A DNA stretch of 64,000 bases from Phlebopus portentosus (Eukaryota > Basidiomycota > Agaricomycetes > Boletales > Boletinellaceae), in NCBI GenBank assembly GCA_037892935.1, contig JAYXKI010000013.1:868001-932000 (forward strand). Reading direction: 5' to 3'. The notes below the pieces were generated by a model, which saw nothing but the letters and a program-made list of their open reading frames with translations, had not been told where the DNA came from and did not search any database. Of this stretch, positions 22,744 through 34,500 are shown piece after piece. The translations under genes were made by a program, and so were the position numbers. The stretch's first letter is position 1, and the number at the start of each line of letters is the position of its first letter.

Positions 22744-23550
22744 CTAAGTCGGAGCACCTTGGTCGGGAAAGCCTCTCAATTGCATATCTTCTTCTCACGA
22801 TGTACATGAGAGGAACACCAGGCACTTTGCGAACACGGCGCCGCAACTCTCGATCGCACGTCGCTACGATGTAGCAGCGACTTGCTGTCACGCGTTGCAC
22901 GATGCAATCATCCGCGTACGTCCCTTGGTGGGTGCACGCTAAACGCTCGAATCGCGGATCCCGTGCGATACGCAACGCAATCCGATACCGAGGCCCAAGT
23001 TTCTCAAGTTCGGCGAGCACGCAATCGGTCACGCATGGTATACCTATGGTCGCTATTCAGACGAAGAACAGAAAAGCAGCGTGGACACCCCTGACGTACA
23101 TTTTGCGTATAAACAGTCCATCATGCCGCTAATCAACTCTAGCTTATTCTGCAGGCTAAAGTTGATGAAGTTCGTATCGATCAGCACCCGATATGGTGGC
23201 GCTAGAGCTGTGTTATGCTGTAAAAAGAGGGACGATGGCACCTGAGGGCTACGAGGGAAATAAATGAGCCAAATGTGAGAACAGGGAAGCAACATATTAT
23301 CCATACGCTCGATGAATGGCTTTTTCACGCTCTTCCTCTTCCTTCTTCTTCTGCTTCAGCTTATTTTCCTTTCTTCAAAATGACATCTCCATCAAATTTT
23401 CAAGTAAAGTACGACACTTGTTCAAAGACGCACAAGCGGGCATCTTTCGGACTGAGAAGCCGTTTGACTTGAGCAAATTTTCTGGTCTTTTTTGCTCTTC
23501 CCTATTTTCACATTAGCGACAGCTTCAGTACAGAACGCTCGGCTCACCAT
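22744..23550 (-). CDS. FCF1: FCF1, PIN-domain rRNA processing factor (frame interrupted near the C-terminus)
   Basis: Exons: 23550-23548 (the ATG alone), 23501-23434, 23372-23307, 23248-23100 and 23043-22744. The protein starts M-GRAKKTRKFAQVKRLLS, then RLKENKLKQKKKEEEER, APQVPSSLF, and the PIN domain: YRVLIDTNFINFSLQNKLEL, TDCVLAELEKLGPRYRIAL, HQGTYADDCIVQRV, YIVATCDRELRRRVRKVPG. The acidic PIN residues in LIDTN, AELE and YADD are kept. Fcf1 is an essential component of the small-subunit processome, acting in early 18S pre-rRNA cleavage in the nucleolus. Corrected length is about 194 residues, close to yeast (189). One extra base lies in the AAA run at 22768-22770 (TTT on the coding strand): as given, the end reads IERLSRPRCSDLG and runs on about 90 codons to 22463; one base fewer gives IERLPDQGAPT-stop, a typical Fcf1 ending. 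Confidence 0.93.
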
Positions 23551-26500
23551 TCCCTCTTGAATTCTGTTGCAAAGAATTTATGCCTCTGCGAGTGAAAGCG
23601 ACAGTGTTGGGGAGCAAACAGAAGACGAGCAAGGCTGTGAGAGACTGCACGTGACTATGGCAAGGCCTGGGTCGACATGTTCGCACGGTCGAACCCTCTT
23701 CCTTCCACTTCATCTGCGCAAGTCTGCAAGAATCTAATGCAATCCCCCATGTGTATTGAAGTCAGCAAGGTGACTCAAAATGCGAGCATCCATCTAATCT
23801 GTTTGAACGTGAACGCGAAAGCTTGGTTGACGGCTTACTTACTGATCCAATAGCAAAGTGTCAGGTTCTGTGATGACGCCAAAACGCCATTCTGTCGCTC
23901 GCATCGCGTTGTATCCTATCCAGAGCAGATGTTGCCCTAAACATGGGCTAAGTCTATGACTTATTTCCGAGTCAGACGATGGCCTCGTTTTCTTGAGTTG
24001 CGTGTGTCAGTTTCCCACCTCTAATCTTCACTGGACGTAACAGCACCGCATCTATTAAAAAGCTGTTGTTCATGCAATCGTGTCACTTGGGACAACGACT
24101 CTGCCCGTTACGGCTAAGCTTCCGACTTGGCACAGCATATTAGCTGTCTGCAATAGAGTCTCGACAAGCTGCTCTACACGAGGCTCTTTGCACCCCTCTG
24201 TTTTGGCGTTCAGGAGGAAATATCCTTATGGTTATCCGTTGGTTTACGTTCGTCGAGGTTTATCCGCTGCGAATGGGGTCACCGTCGTGTGTTCTAGATG
24301 TTCTGTTCCATTCTTCAAATGATTCGAGCCTGACCTTTGTGTGCGACAACACGAAATTTAACATGCAAACGTTTCTTCTAGCGGACATAAAACAACTTGC
24401 CTTAATTGGAAAGGCGTAACGATCTCGGCAATGCTTTATCATTCCTACTTCTTCTTCTACTCGAGGCCCGAATTCTCTTCGAACTGGCGTTTCCCGAAAT
24501 CCTTAAGGCCTCTTGCTTCTCGCAATAATGCACTTCTCCGTCTCTTGGTTGCCGAGAGTCCCCGGTTGGCAACGAAGACTATTGGCGAACCCGGATGTCC
24601 TGAAAGCATGGCTTTATCTCGCCTCAAGGTCTCAGAAAATCAAATTGACTTTGGGTGACAAATGAATTCCGCAATTCGTGCTCAGAAAACCGCGTTCCCC
24701 GTGCTTCTCCCCTTGTGGATACTGCATGCTCCAGCACCCATGAACTTTCTCTATGACAGTTCTGAGGTGCATACTGTTTTTGTATTGTCTGTAGAATCAT
24801 GCGATCTTTGAGATTCTAGAACCCGCTTTTCACCATGTCTTTGGGGTTAAAACGACAGATCGGTCTCTTACTTCCTCGAGAGTCCTGTGGAGGTGTGCTT
24901 CAGGATCTGCTTCAAGGTCAAGTTCTTATGCGCACTCGTTTCTTGATGACAGAACTACGATCTGTCTTCCGCTCTCTGACTTTTTTCTTTCAGTGAAACT
25001 TGGAGATCTCAGACGCAACGTCCGATCGTCAATCATTTACATGAATTCAAACTGCGTGACTTGGAGTGTTTATCAAACCGAGACAAGGGAACAGTTGACA
25101 TTGAAAGTGAAATGCAACTTTGCAGGGATTTCACAGGATAAGCTTGTCTCTCGAACAAGTGAACAAGCGGGTAAGTGATCGTTCAGTAGGATGAATTAAT
25201 TGATATTCTTAAATCCGACTACGGAGTTTGGCGCACTCGTTGCGCCAAGCCACAACACTCGCGTTCACCCACTTATCCGTCGAATTCGAATTCCTCCGCG
25301 CTACCTTCTGCTCCTTTTGGAGGCGACGTTGTTCTCTTGGCCAGAATAGCTCACGTCTTGTATAGTATTGTATTGTTCTGGACCCTTTATCGACCTTGCA
25401 GTCTCGTCAGGATTTGTTGGTGAGTTACACCCCTCTCCCTCCGTCAGGAACGTTGCTATTTATTAAGACTCTAGGCTAGAACGTATTCACCTCCAACTGT
25501 TCTAGACGTCCCGGTATCGTAAGCTTTTATCATGCCGAAACGCTAATTCTGACGGTCGTGATTACTGTTCCGATCAGGTTTACTTGTGTGAAGTTCACTA
25601 CAGGATGGGAACGGTCGCTGTCCGGATTTCTGCATAGTTGAATGTGATCGAACACTGAAGTTTAGGGATGTCGGTCCGTTCGGCGGTTCTGGTCTCTCCA
25701 GCTTTCTTGCCCTCTTAACGTTACCAAAGGCTTATCGCTATCTCTGGACCACCCGATGTTTGTTCTTGCGAATCGCAAAGCAAGTCATTGAAGACGGATC
25801 ATGAATATTCTTACTGTTAGATACACAGCACACGCACTCTGGTTCGTGGCCTCTCCGGTAGACATTGTCTACTCATGATTGTCTCCAAGTCACAGATAAA
25901 GCTATACGGTGCGTGGGGGATGCAAATAATGGAGATGGTTATCTCTGTATTACGCTCTGCCATGATCCGTCCGGGGGTTAGTTGGTGCGATAAGTGAACT
26001 CGGGGGCCGAAGAATTATTTTCAGTTCGTTCACAATCTCGGTTTTGTGATAGAGGTCGTGCTCATTGACGCGAAAGAGATCAAGTGAGTGACTACTAGTA
26101 AGTCACCACTCTACCAAATCTTTACATAATGAGGAATCAATCTTTATATATATGATCGACAGAGATTGTCGATCGTATCGATCATTAGATCATCGCTTCT
26201 TTGGGCTCGACTCTGTGCTCGCTCTCAAAAAGGCACAACGATTTTGAACATTGACCAATAAGACCTCAGGCAGGCTCAATTTCCATACCCTTATATCTAT
26301 GTGTCTGCTTCGAGCCGATTACTTCAATTCCCCTCTACTCGTACGTACGTATGTAGTTAGTAACTAAATCGATAATTTCTTGATTTATTACCTTACCTTT
26401 GCTGAACGGGTTTCTTCTTTTTGTATGTAGGGCCGACGAGCTTGTGCTGTATCACCCTCTGAAACAGTCAAGCCAACCATGTAACTAAAACTATACATCC

Positions 26501-27914
26501 AGAAAATGTCTATACAGGATAATACGTGTCGATAAACATTCCTGAACCTGAAGATCATTTTCGACGCGCAGTCTAGCCACTCGCAGTCATGCAAGAAATT
26601 TCGAGATCCTCCCGGCGCTAAGATCACGATACTTGCTTATTTACACGCCTAATGGTGTGGTGGCGCGACATTCTGTGACTTTCTCCGAGTTCGTAGTATT
26701 TCTTCCTGTCCTGTGTTGACCAAGTTGTTCCGTTGGCTACTGCGTCTTGAATCTGTTTTCTGTAAGATCGTTTTTGGACGTTCTATCTGGAAACCTGACT
26801 TTTTCTAGAGTCTAGAAGCATTTTTATTTTACTTATTCGTCATGGCTCGAAGTGATCCCATGCTCTGTTATATTTCAAGCCACGAGCCTCTCGAACCTGG
26901 ATCACAACGCCTTCATATGTCGTCGTCATGCTTGCCTATGACCCCCCCCTCTCCCAAGCCGAGCTACCATAGCGTCATAAGATGGCGCTTACCTTTTATA
27001 AGCGACTTCCAGGTACGTTGCGCGAGCTTATTGACGGGATGCTTGATATCTAAGCAGGCGAATGACATACGCGGTCATATGCATATGCATGTGAGTGCAT
27101 GATCCGATTGAATACAAGACTCGGGGGTACATTTTCGTTGAACTGACTCAATAAGAAGGTTATTCTTCGCCATCGCCATGCATTTGCGGGATAAAACCTA
27201 TCTGTAGACCAACGTGAGTGTCCCGAGTCCATATGCGTCTCAAACTAGATGCGAGCGGCTAAATCCCAATCCGGATTATATCTAAGTTAGGTACTTAGGT
27301 TCGCAGGCAGGATTACATTACATATTATTGTATACGAGCAAGCTCCGTCCGGGGGTGATTTCCTTGCTGGGGAGATATGGTGGGTTTTCTCTCTTGGAGT
27401 CGGGTCCCGGATTTCTGTATCTGATGGTTATCTCGAGTGTTCTGACTCTGACACCTGCTAATGGAGTGCCTTAGAGCAGTACTACTAGCTCTAGTGTCGA
27501 GTGCGGGACTCGGAAGGTCTGATCAGACTGAATCCTATCCGCACTGCAAAATCAAGTGGCTCGTGTTTTTTTCTGTGTCGCATCCATGATATCTCGGACT
27601 CATAATGCAAGAAAAAATGAGGAAATCGAATGAAAAGAATCTGTCACAGCCTGTTTCACCGGCGCCGGCGAGGGGGTGTCTCGGATGGAACGACTCACGT
27701 GCCCTGAACGCGTCGCGAAAGAGCCGGCCCTCAAAATGTTAATCCGACGAAACTCTTTTCTTTTTTAAAAAAAGAATACTTTTAGATCATGGTTATCTAT
27801 GCTTCATCCACTCGTCATCACAGAACTCTCACTTTGTCCATTTCTTTAGATGCGTTGCTTAGATGAACAGATCCAGAAGGTATATTTATATGTATGTATA
27901 TTCATATCTAACTA
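23551..27914. other. Gene-free 4.4 kb region
   Basis: No frame here has recognisable protein features or supporting splice sites. The sequence is of mixed composition with several short palindromic AT-rich patches (for example around 26140-26190). It could hold upstream regulatory sequence, non-coding RNA or decayed repeats; none can be shown by eye. Confidence 0.45.
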
Positions 27915-27962
27915 CAGGTGGTTCCCAAAAGTCTTCAGCCCCCCTGTTTTTGGTAATTGATC
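27915..27962 (+). repeat. Left terminal inverted repeat of the MITE
   Basis: 48 bp pairing with the right end at 44 positions; the first 22 bases are identical. Confidence 0.9.
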
Positions 27963-28312
27963 AGCGTTCATCATAGACCGCACTTTTAGTCATCCCACTT
28001 CACATTTTCATGCAGAAAAGTTGTCTTAAAATAAGTATGAGTCAGATGCCACCAGAAAGCCAGAAAAAAATGAGAGCAATGTTGAAATAAATGTTGCGCA
28101 AAGGCGAAGTCGCGTCTCAGGTAGAGAGGAGTGGAAGGATCGACGCGTGTCTGACACACCATTTATGCTCTCTTCTCCTTAACACCACATCTCTCTCTTG
28201 AACTTTTTCTTCAAGAAATAAAGCCAAATAGTTCCCATATTAATTGAGAAATTCATGTTTACGAAAAAAAAAATCTAGTTGCGGACAAATGGCCAGGTCT
28301 ACCATAAACGTC

Positions 28313-28360
28313 GATCACTTACCATAAACGGGGGGGCCGAAGACTTTTGGGAACCACCTG
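28313..28360 (-). repeat. Right terminal inverted repeat of the MITE
   Basis: Reverse complement of the left end, with four differences, including a longer C run. Confidence 0.9.
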
Positions 28361-28767
28361 TACCATTTTTGGTACTTAGTCAAATTTGTAGAAGGAAAAA
28401 TATGCATATACATACAGTATGTACGTATTATATACAAGAATATAAAAACATCGTACGCTTGGTGCGTACATTTGCGTGCATGTGGAGAAGGGTAGTCGAA
28501 TACGACATGAAAACAGTGATGACAGATGAACTTTGAACGAAGAGCTAAATGGAGAGCGAGATAGAAAGAGAAAATCTAAGTGGATATAGAAGGTGAAATA
28601 CATAGATGCATAGAGATATTTCCGAGTCTATTATTATAAGTAAATTGATCCACAATCAACAAAAACACCGGAGTCCAGAGTAGAGAAACACAACATGGAA
28701 CAAAATGAATCCGGAATTATACTTTTTCGCAACTCTTCCTTTTCTTTATCTTTCTTCGCAGACGCGT
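28361..28767. other. Intergenic between MITE and PAL 3' end
   Basis: About 400 bp of AT-rich sequence with TATA-like and CATA-like repeats. It probably includes the PAL 3' UTR; no gene seen. Confidence 0.5.
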
Positions 28768-31458
28768 TCACTCCTCAGCTGCGAACATGCTTACAACGAC
28801 GCGGCCCATGCGCCCATCGCGAATGCTCTCGTAGATCGCGCTGACGTCCCCGCCGATCGTGCCACGCGCGCTAGCGTCGCCGTTCCCGAGCCCGCCGACG
28901 AACTTCTGAAGGTTCTCGTGCCCGTGCATGCCGATGCCCAGCCCACCCTGGGAGACGGGCGAGCGGACGAACGTGTAGAGGGATTTGGTGCGCCCGAGGA
29001 GCAGGAGGGCTGGGAGGTACGCAGGCGAGGATGGGGAAGAGGTGGAAGAGAGGTAGGAGGTGGTGAGGGAGGTGTGTGCGTTGTAGATACGCGCGGAGAG
29101 GCTCGATTGGAAGGCGGGGAGGGATGCAAGTGAGAAGGAAACGCTGTGGGAGGAGAGGAGCTGGTCTACGAGAGGCTGCGTAGACGCCTTCGCGGCCTTC
29201 TCAGCGCGGGGCTTCGCATCCATGTTTGCAGAGGTGTCGAATGACGTCCAAACAGCCTTGGACACTTCCTTCACATCGACGGACACTTCACCAACAGCGA
29301 AGTGCTCTTTAACAAGTTCCTCGACGATCTCATGCGTCTTCTCTTCCATCTCCTTCTGCAGGGCGCGGAGGTCGACAGCCTGGCAGAGGAGGTAGATGTA
29401 GCTCGCGACGACCATCTGCACGATCTCGATCGCCTGGAGGGTGTACCGCGCGCTGACGAATGCCAGAGAGTTCACAGCCTGGTTGTGCATCTCGGCACTC
29501 TGCACGCCCGTGCTCACCGGGTTCGCGAGGTAAGCGAGCTCGGCGACGTACGCGGCCATCGCGATGTCGATCCCTTTTCCGGCGAAGTTGAGGGACGCGT
29601 CGGTGGAGGCGAGGTTACCCGTCAGCCCATTCGACATGAGAGGGTTTTGCAGTTCGGTCGCTTGTGCGAAGAGAATCTTGCCGATGTGGAAGAGGGAGAG
29701 ACGGAGTGGTTCGAGGACGGAGGTGACGGCCATTGCCTGGAAGTTACCGCCGTGGTGGACGATACCAGTTGCAGGGTCGATGAGTGGGTTGTCCGTCGCT
29801 GTAAACACGCATTAGCATCTAGCACGAGAGAACGTAAGAAAAGGAAGCTCACTGGAGTTACACTCGATAGCAATTACTTCAGCAGCACGCTGGATGGTCT
29901 CAAGTTGCGGACCAAGCCATTGTGGGGCGGTCCTGAGCGGGTAACGATCCTGCCTCAAGACACCCGCGTCTGCATCAATAGTCTCTTCATCAATAATTAT
30001 CTTGTCTTTCCCAGTCTCCGCCATACTCTCCTCAATGCCGTTGCCCGCAGCAGAGTGTCCTGGCTCCGCATGGCGCGTAGCGAGCTTCGAGGTCTCCAGC
30101 AAGTGCGTAAGGAGCGCACCTGTCTCGATTTGCCCCGGGTGCGGACGCACGCGCTGGATGAACTCGCAGAAGGAGTCTGCGGAGCCGCGCATGGCCTCTG
30201 TGCCCATTGCGGTGCAGACCGTTCCGAGCATGATAAGTTGTCTCGCCTCCTCGACGCAGAGAGCAGCTGCACCGCAGCTGAAGGCCGTTCCGTTCAAAAT
30301 CGCTAGCTGCTCCTTTGGCCTGAGCCTGATAGGCTGGAGACCAGCAGATTTGAGCGCATCGGGTGCGCGGAGGACCTTTGTTCCCTCTCCGCTCATACCC
30401 AGTTCCTCGCCGAGGTGCTTCTCACCGCTGGGTGCGTAGCAGTAGATGCCTCGCTCGCCGATGAGTGTACCGGCGATGTAAGAAAGGGGAGACAAGTCGC
30501 CTGAAGCAGAGATGGAACCACGGAGAGGGACGATAGGCGTGACGTTCTTGGAGAGAAGTCCGCCCATAGCGTTGAGGAGGGGAAGAGAAGCGGCACTGTG
30601 TCCCCGCAGGAGGGAGTTGAGACGAACTACCATGGCTGCACGTGTCCATGCTGCAGGCATGGAGAGGGAGGAAGCGGAAGAGCTCAACGGGAGGGGAGTG
30701 TTCGACTTGGTAGTCGAAGGAGCAGAGGACGGTGCGCCAGAAGTAGCATTGGCATCTGCGACGGACTGGAGACCGGTCGGAAGGACACCTGAGTGCTGGT
30801 GCTGAAGGAGCGCGAAGCCAAGTAGGTCGTGTTCCGCCGTACGAGTGTCCGCTGTGTTCGTAATTCAAACCGGTCAGCAACAGAGTTCTTATCTGAGGCT
30901 AACCGATACGCTAGAAGTGAGACTCACCACTACCACCGAAACCGGTGCTGACACCATAGATACTCTTGTTCTGCGCGAGCTTGTCATCGATGATCTTTCG
31001 TGAGCTGTTGAGAGCCTCGATGCGAGAGTCGTCCTTGGAGAGGGACGCGAGGGCTTCGTCGATAGCTGCGGAGACGAGCTCTGGGTAGCGTGCGACGGCT
31101 ACGACTGCAGAGAGGGTGAGATCATCGCCCGTAAGGCTGATGGAAGCGCCGTTCCTAAGTAAATGCGATCAGTCAATGATGTTTGATAAAACATTAACGA
31201 GAACGCAACGCACTTGTATGAGTCGAGCTCCTGATAAGACGCGATGAAGTCTTTGAGACAGGCTGCTTGGTTAAGGAGCGCCTTGTGCTTCACCAAGTCC
31301 TCCGGCGTTGGTACGCGAAGGGGGATACCATGACCATAGTAGTCGCAGCTGTCCTCGTAAGTGTGCTCGATGCGAGGCGAGACGATGGTTGTGGTCACGG
31401 AACCCGAGTGGGAGTTTGAGTGAGGACGCGCGAAGTGACCGTCAGAGTTGACAACCAT
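28768..31458 (-). CDS. PAL: Phenylalanine ammonia-lyase (PAL, possibly PAL/TAL)
   Basis: Exons 31458-31214, 31154-30928, 30851-29853 and 29798-28768 sum to 2502 nt, 833 residues, frame closed. The start is the ATG of MVVNSDGHF; upstream in frame there is only TTG. The MIO cofactor triad Ala-Ser-Gly is at about 273-275 in RGSISASGDLSPLSYIAG. Other marks are the catalytic Tyr in KSIYGVSTGFGGS, LNGTAFSCGAAAL, the substrate-selectivity segment LLQHQHSG, TDNPLIDP, and HHGGNFQAMAVT. PAL deaminates L-Phe to trans-cinnamate and ammonia; His-Gln at the selectivity position often goes with some tyrosine activity. The protein is longer than the usual 710-750 residues: a Ser/Ala/Thr-rich insert follows HQHSGVLP (about residues 180-218), and the C-terminal shielding domain is also long. 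Codon use is more GC-rich than nearby genes. Confidence 0.94.
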
Positions 31459-31548
31459 ATTGAGCAAGTGAAGTGCTGCTACCTGAGGGACTGAGAGAAA
31501 GGGATGGTTGATATGGATAACAGCATTATTTTGGCTGGAATGGGGCTG

Positions 31549-31556
31549 TATATATA
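31549..31556 (-). promoter_or_regulatory. TATA box candidate for PAL
   Basis: Perfect TATATATA about 90 bp upstream of the PAL start codon, in an otherwise mixed-composition leader. Confidence 0.55.
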
Positions 31557-34500
31557 CTTTTGCGAGTCAGCGATGCGGCCGTCTCGTCCGTACTTCCACC
31601 AGTACCGTACCAGTGCACAAATAAATAAATTATATTTTAATTATTATTTTTCTCGCTTTCCCGCTCGGATCGACACTCCAGTACCTCGGACACCATTATT
31701 ATGTAACTCTGAGATCCGAGTCACACGCTGTTACACCCATCACCCATCACCCATCAGCACTCACTATGCACAGCGTTTCGAGCCTAAAATCTTCCCTTCG
31801 TTTCATGTCCATCTGCGGAACGCCAGTCTTATTAGTTAGCTGTTTCGCTTTTCGCTCGTTGTTTCCGAATGGCGTTTGCTGCAGTGCTTTCTGATTAAGC
31901 TGCCTTTTACTTTTACTACGCTCTTACGTTCCTTCAAACTTCCGACTACCAATCACGGCTACCGTACTGTGCGATGCACTACTGGCACTGCTCCGGTCAG
32001 TCTCTCACCGTCTCTAACACGCATACCAATCATTCGATGTATGTTCTTGGTGTCCCTCCTGGCGTCTACTTTAGTTTCCTAGGGAAATCCTCGCCGCTTC
32101 TGACTCACTCCGAGTCAAAGCGCGGAGCAAGCACCGCTTACATACATAGCTGTTCGTTCAGACGAGACGAGACGGACACGATCATCTTAGTCAAATACTA
32201 CATATCAAGAAGTCGTGATCTTTGTATTTCTCTCACCCATGTACGTGGATGAATCTCACTTAAAAATATTCGCTTCCGTTATATCCAGTCCATCAGGAGG
32301 AACTATATGTGCGCGAATGTACGTCAGCACAGCAAACTGACTTTGACTTCTCTTCTTCGCATCATATCATTACGTTCCATTGCGTTCCGTTCTCTTTCCT
32401 TCCCTTAACTCCGGCGTTTTATCAAAACATCAAAAATATCACATCAAAACGATCCCTGTGATTGCTTGCTTTCCTTCTTGCTTAATGAGGATGATGCCGA
32501 GGAAGTAATGGGATTAGCCGGTGTCCGCGGTCGGGAGTCCGGCGTCGCTCTTTCCCTTCCGCTCTGGCTGGATAAGTATCGATGTGATACGCTGCGCTTG
32601 CATCGACTTTATTTGAACGTCTCGACTCCCGTGTCCATACACCTAGTTTGGCACAGTCAGACGGAGTTCTGGTAGCTTGTTTAGCTTACGGCGGCCGCTT
32701 TCTGCCTGGTCTCTCTTCATCAGCATTTCCTGTCGGATAAGAAAATATTTGCCGGAATCATTGAGCTGCAAAGTACGGAACAGCATACGGCCGTTCCGAC
32801 CGAGGGGATAATGTCCGGTGGTGGCTCTATCCCAATACCAATTCAACTCGAAATTTGCCCGTGAAACGTGACGACATTACCTTGTGCCCTTGATATTGCG
32901 ATAGTTACTGCTATCGGCAGCTGCTGCTGCTACTGTTCTTATCCCTCGTCTAGACGATGTGACGATGTGGGATCCGGTGGATCCCGATCCCCAACAGTTC
33001 CCAGCTGAGCAGCGCGATGATAGAAATGTTCTATTGACTATTCTTAACTATGACGAACTTCAGATTTAACTGACTGACTAACTGATCTGATGATGATGAT
33101 GATGACCATCTCATTCAAGCTCAGCGAATGTTCCGGTCAAAGAAAAGAAAAGAAATATACATCACTTGGGCGAGGTGAGCTACTCTACTCTAATTGCTTG
33201 TATGTGACTTGTCTGACACCCAACGTCCCATCTCACCTCATATATAAATAATAAAGCAAAAGTTCCTTATTCATTAAAAAATTAGGTGGCGATGATTCTG
33301 AACAATTGCGGCCACTTACTTATTTACTTACTCCCTGTCTCAGTATCAGGTCAGCCATGTACGATGCGGGTGCGGCCGTCGTGCGTGCCAGCCACCGTCT
33401 CCTCCTCGGTGAAGCCCACTGAGGTTCTCGACCTGTCTGGACTCAACTACTTGATTCAAACTGCTGGCAGTTGGTAAGTAGTATGTACCGAAGGGAAACC
33501 CACCGCTGTGCTGGAATCGAGTTGGGTTGGAGGTGAACGCTGTCTTGGATTGGAAACGCCTACAGTCTGCTTTGCCCTTGAATGGGCTTACGTTTACTTT
33601 CTTTTCCTTCACTTTGGCATTTCAATCGTGACTACTTTCGCATTTGGGGTGTCTGATCCTCTCAGGGAGTATTCTGCACGAATTCGGAGAATACTTATAC
33701 TCACTCAGATAGGGCATCTTCCATAAGTTGCCTGCTCCTGAAATCATCCGCGTCGGCCACCGTCTACTCCTTTAAAAGGACGATATCCTTTTCGTCTGAT
33801 TTTACTGAATGCTCTGGGACAACTAGGGAATCCCACTGGAATCCGGATCCAACCGACAGCGGAATGTCTGGCTAATTATAGAGCGAGTTGGGCGGGGGGA
33901 ATGCTATCTTGGAAACAGAACTCAGTAGCGTTGTGCCAGTCGGAAGCTCATTTCTCTTTCGCACTCCACATTTGGGCTTGAGTGCTCTCCGGGGGATCTT
34001 TTCGAATTTGGGATGATATTAGTTCCTAAAAGCGCAATCGCCTGTACATGGTTCTGAAATATAGTAAGTACGTATGATGATGAGGATGTTGTATGATAAA
34101 TGGGTAGATTGATTAGATTAGATTAGATCGTCTTTCACGGAAGAAATATGTCCGATATCCACTTTCCGTCTGTGCATCCTAACCTAACTGGAAAACGCTC
34201 ACCCTTGAACATCTTTCGGATCTTTGCAGTAAGTCCGAACCGATTCGTTCAATTGTTTGTTCTTACAAACGCCGTCGCAATGATACTAATCCCGAGTTTC
34301 CGCGACTTTGGGGATCCCCGAAATAAAGATTACTTATTCTTGTTATGACAACGGCTCGATCTCGCCTAGATAACACTGATCGGACCACTCAGGATTCAAA
34401 TTGAGTCCGACGAGGTGTACTTCACCTTCGGCATGGAAGGAATAAGACATGAGAGGGTGGGCAGATAATCCCGTTTTATATAAGATAAAACCCATCTACG

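Larger units (their letters stand above)
27915..28360. mobile_element. MITE of Tc1/mariner type, 446 bp
   Basis: The element begins CAGGTGGTTCCCAAAAGTCT and ends with the reverse complement of the same sequence. It is flanked by TA on both sides (27913-27914 and 28361-28362), the target duplication used by Tc1/mariner elements. The terminal inverted repeats match at 44 of 48 positions, with weaker matching to about 68 bp. The interior carries no transposase frame, so it is a non-autonomous deletion derivative. The low divergence between the ends suggests fairly recent insertion. The terminus sequence resembles Tc1-family ends known from fungi and animals. Mobilisation would need a transposase elsewhere in the genome. 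Confidence 0.9.

Noticed and set aside
22247..23094. Small plus-strand frames opposite FCF1
   Set aside because: Antisense shadows; the minus strand has the PIN domain with all exons.
23551..27914. CRISPR-like or tandem repeat array in the gene-free region
   Set aside because: No regularly spaced repeats seen, and the genome is eukaryotic.
29302..30306. 334-codon plus-strand frame opposite PAL
   Set aside because: Antisense shadow of a GC-rich enzyme exon; crosses the PAL intron and shows no family motif.
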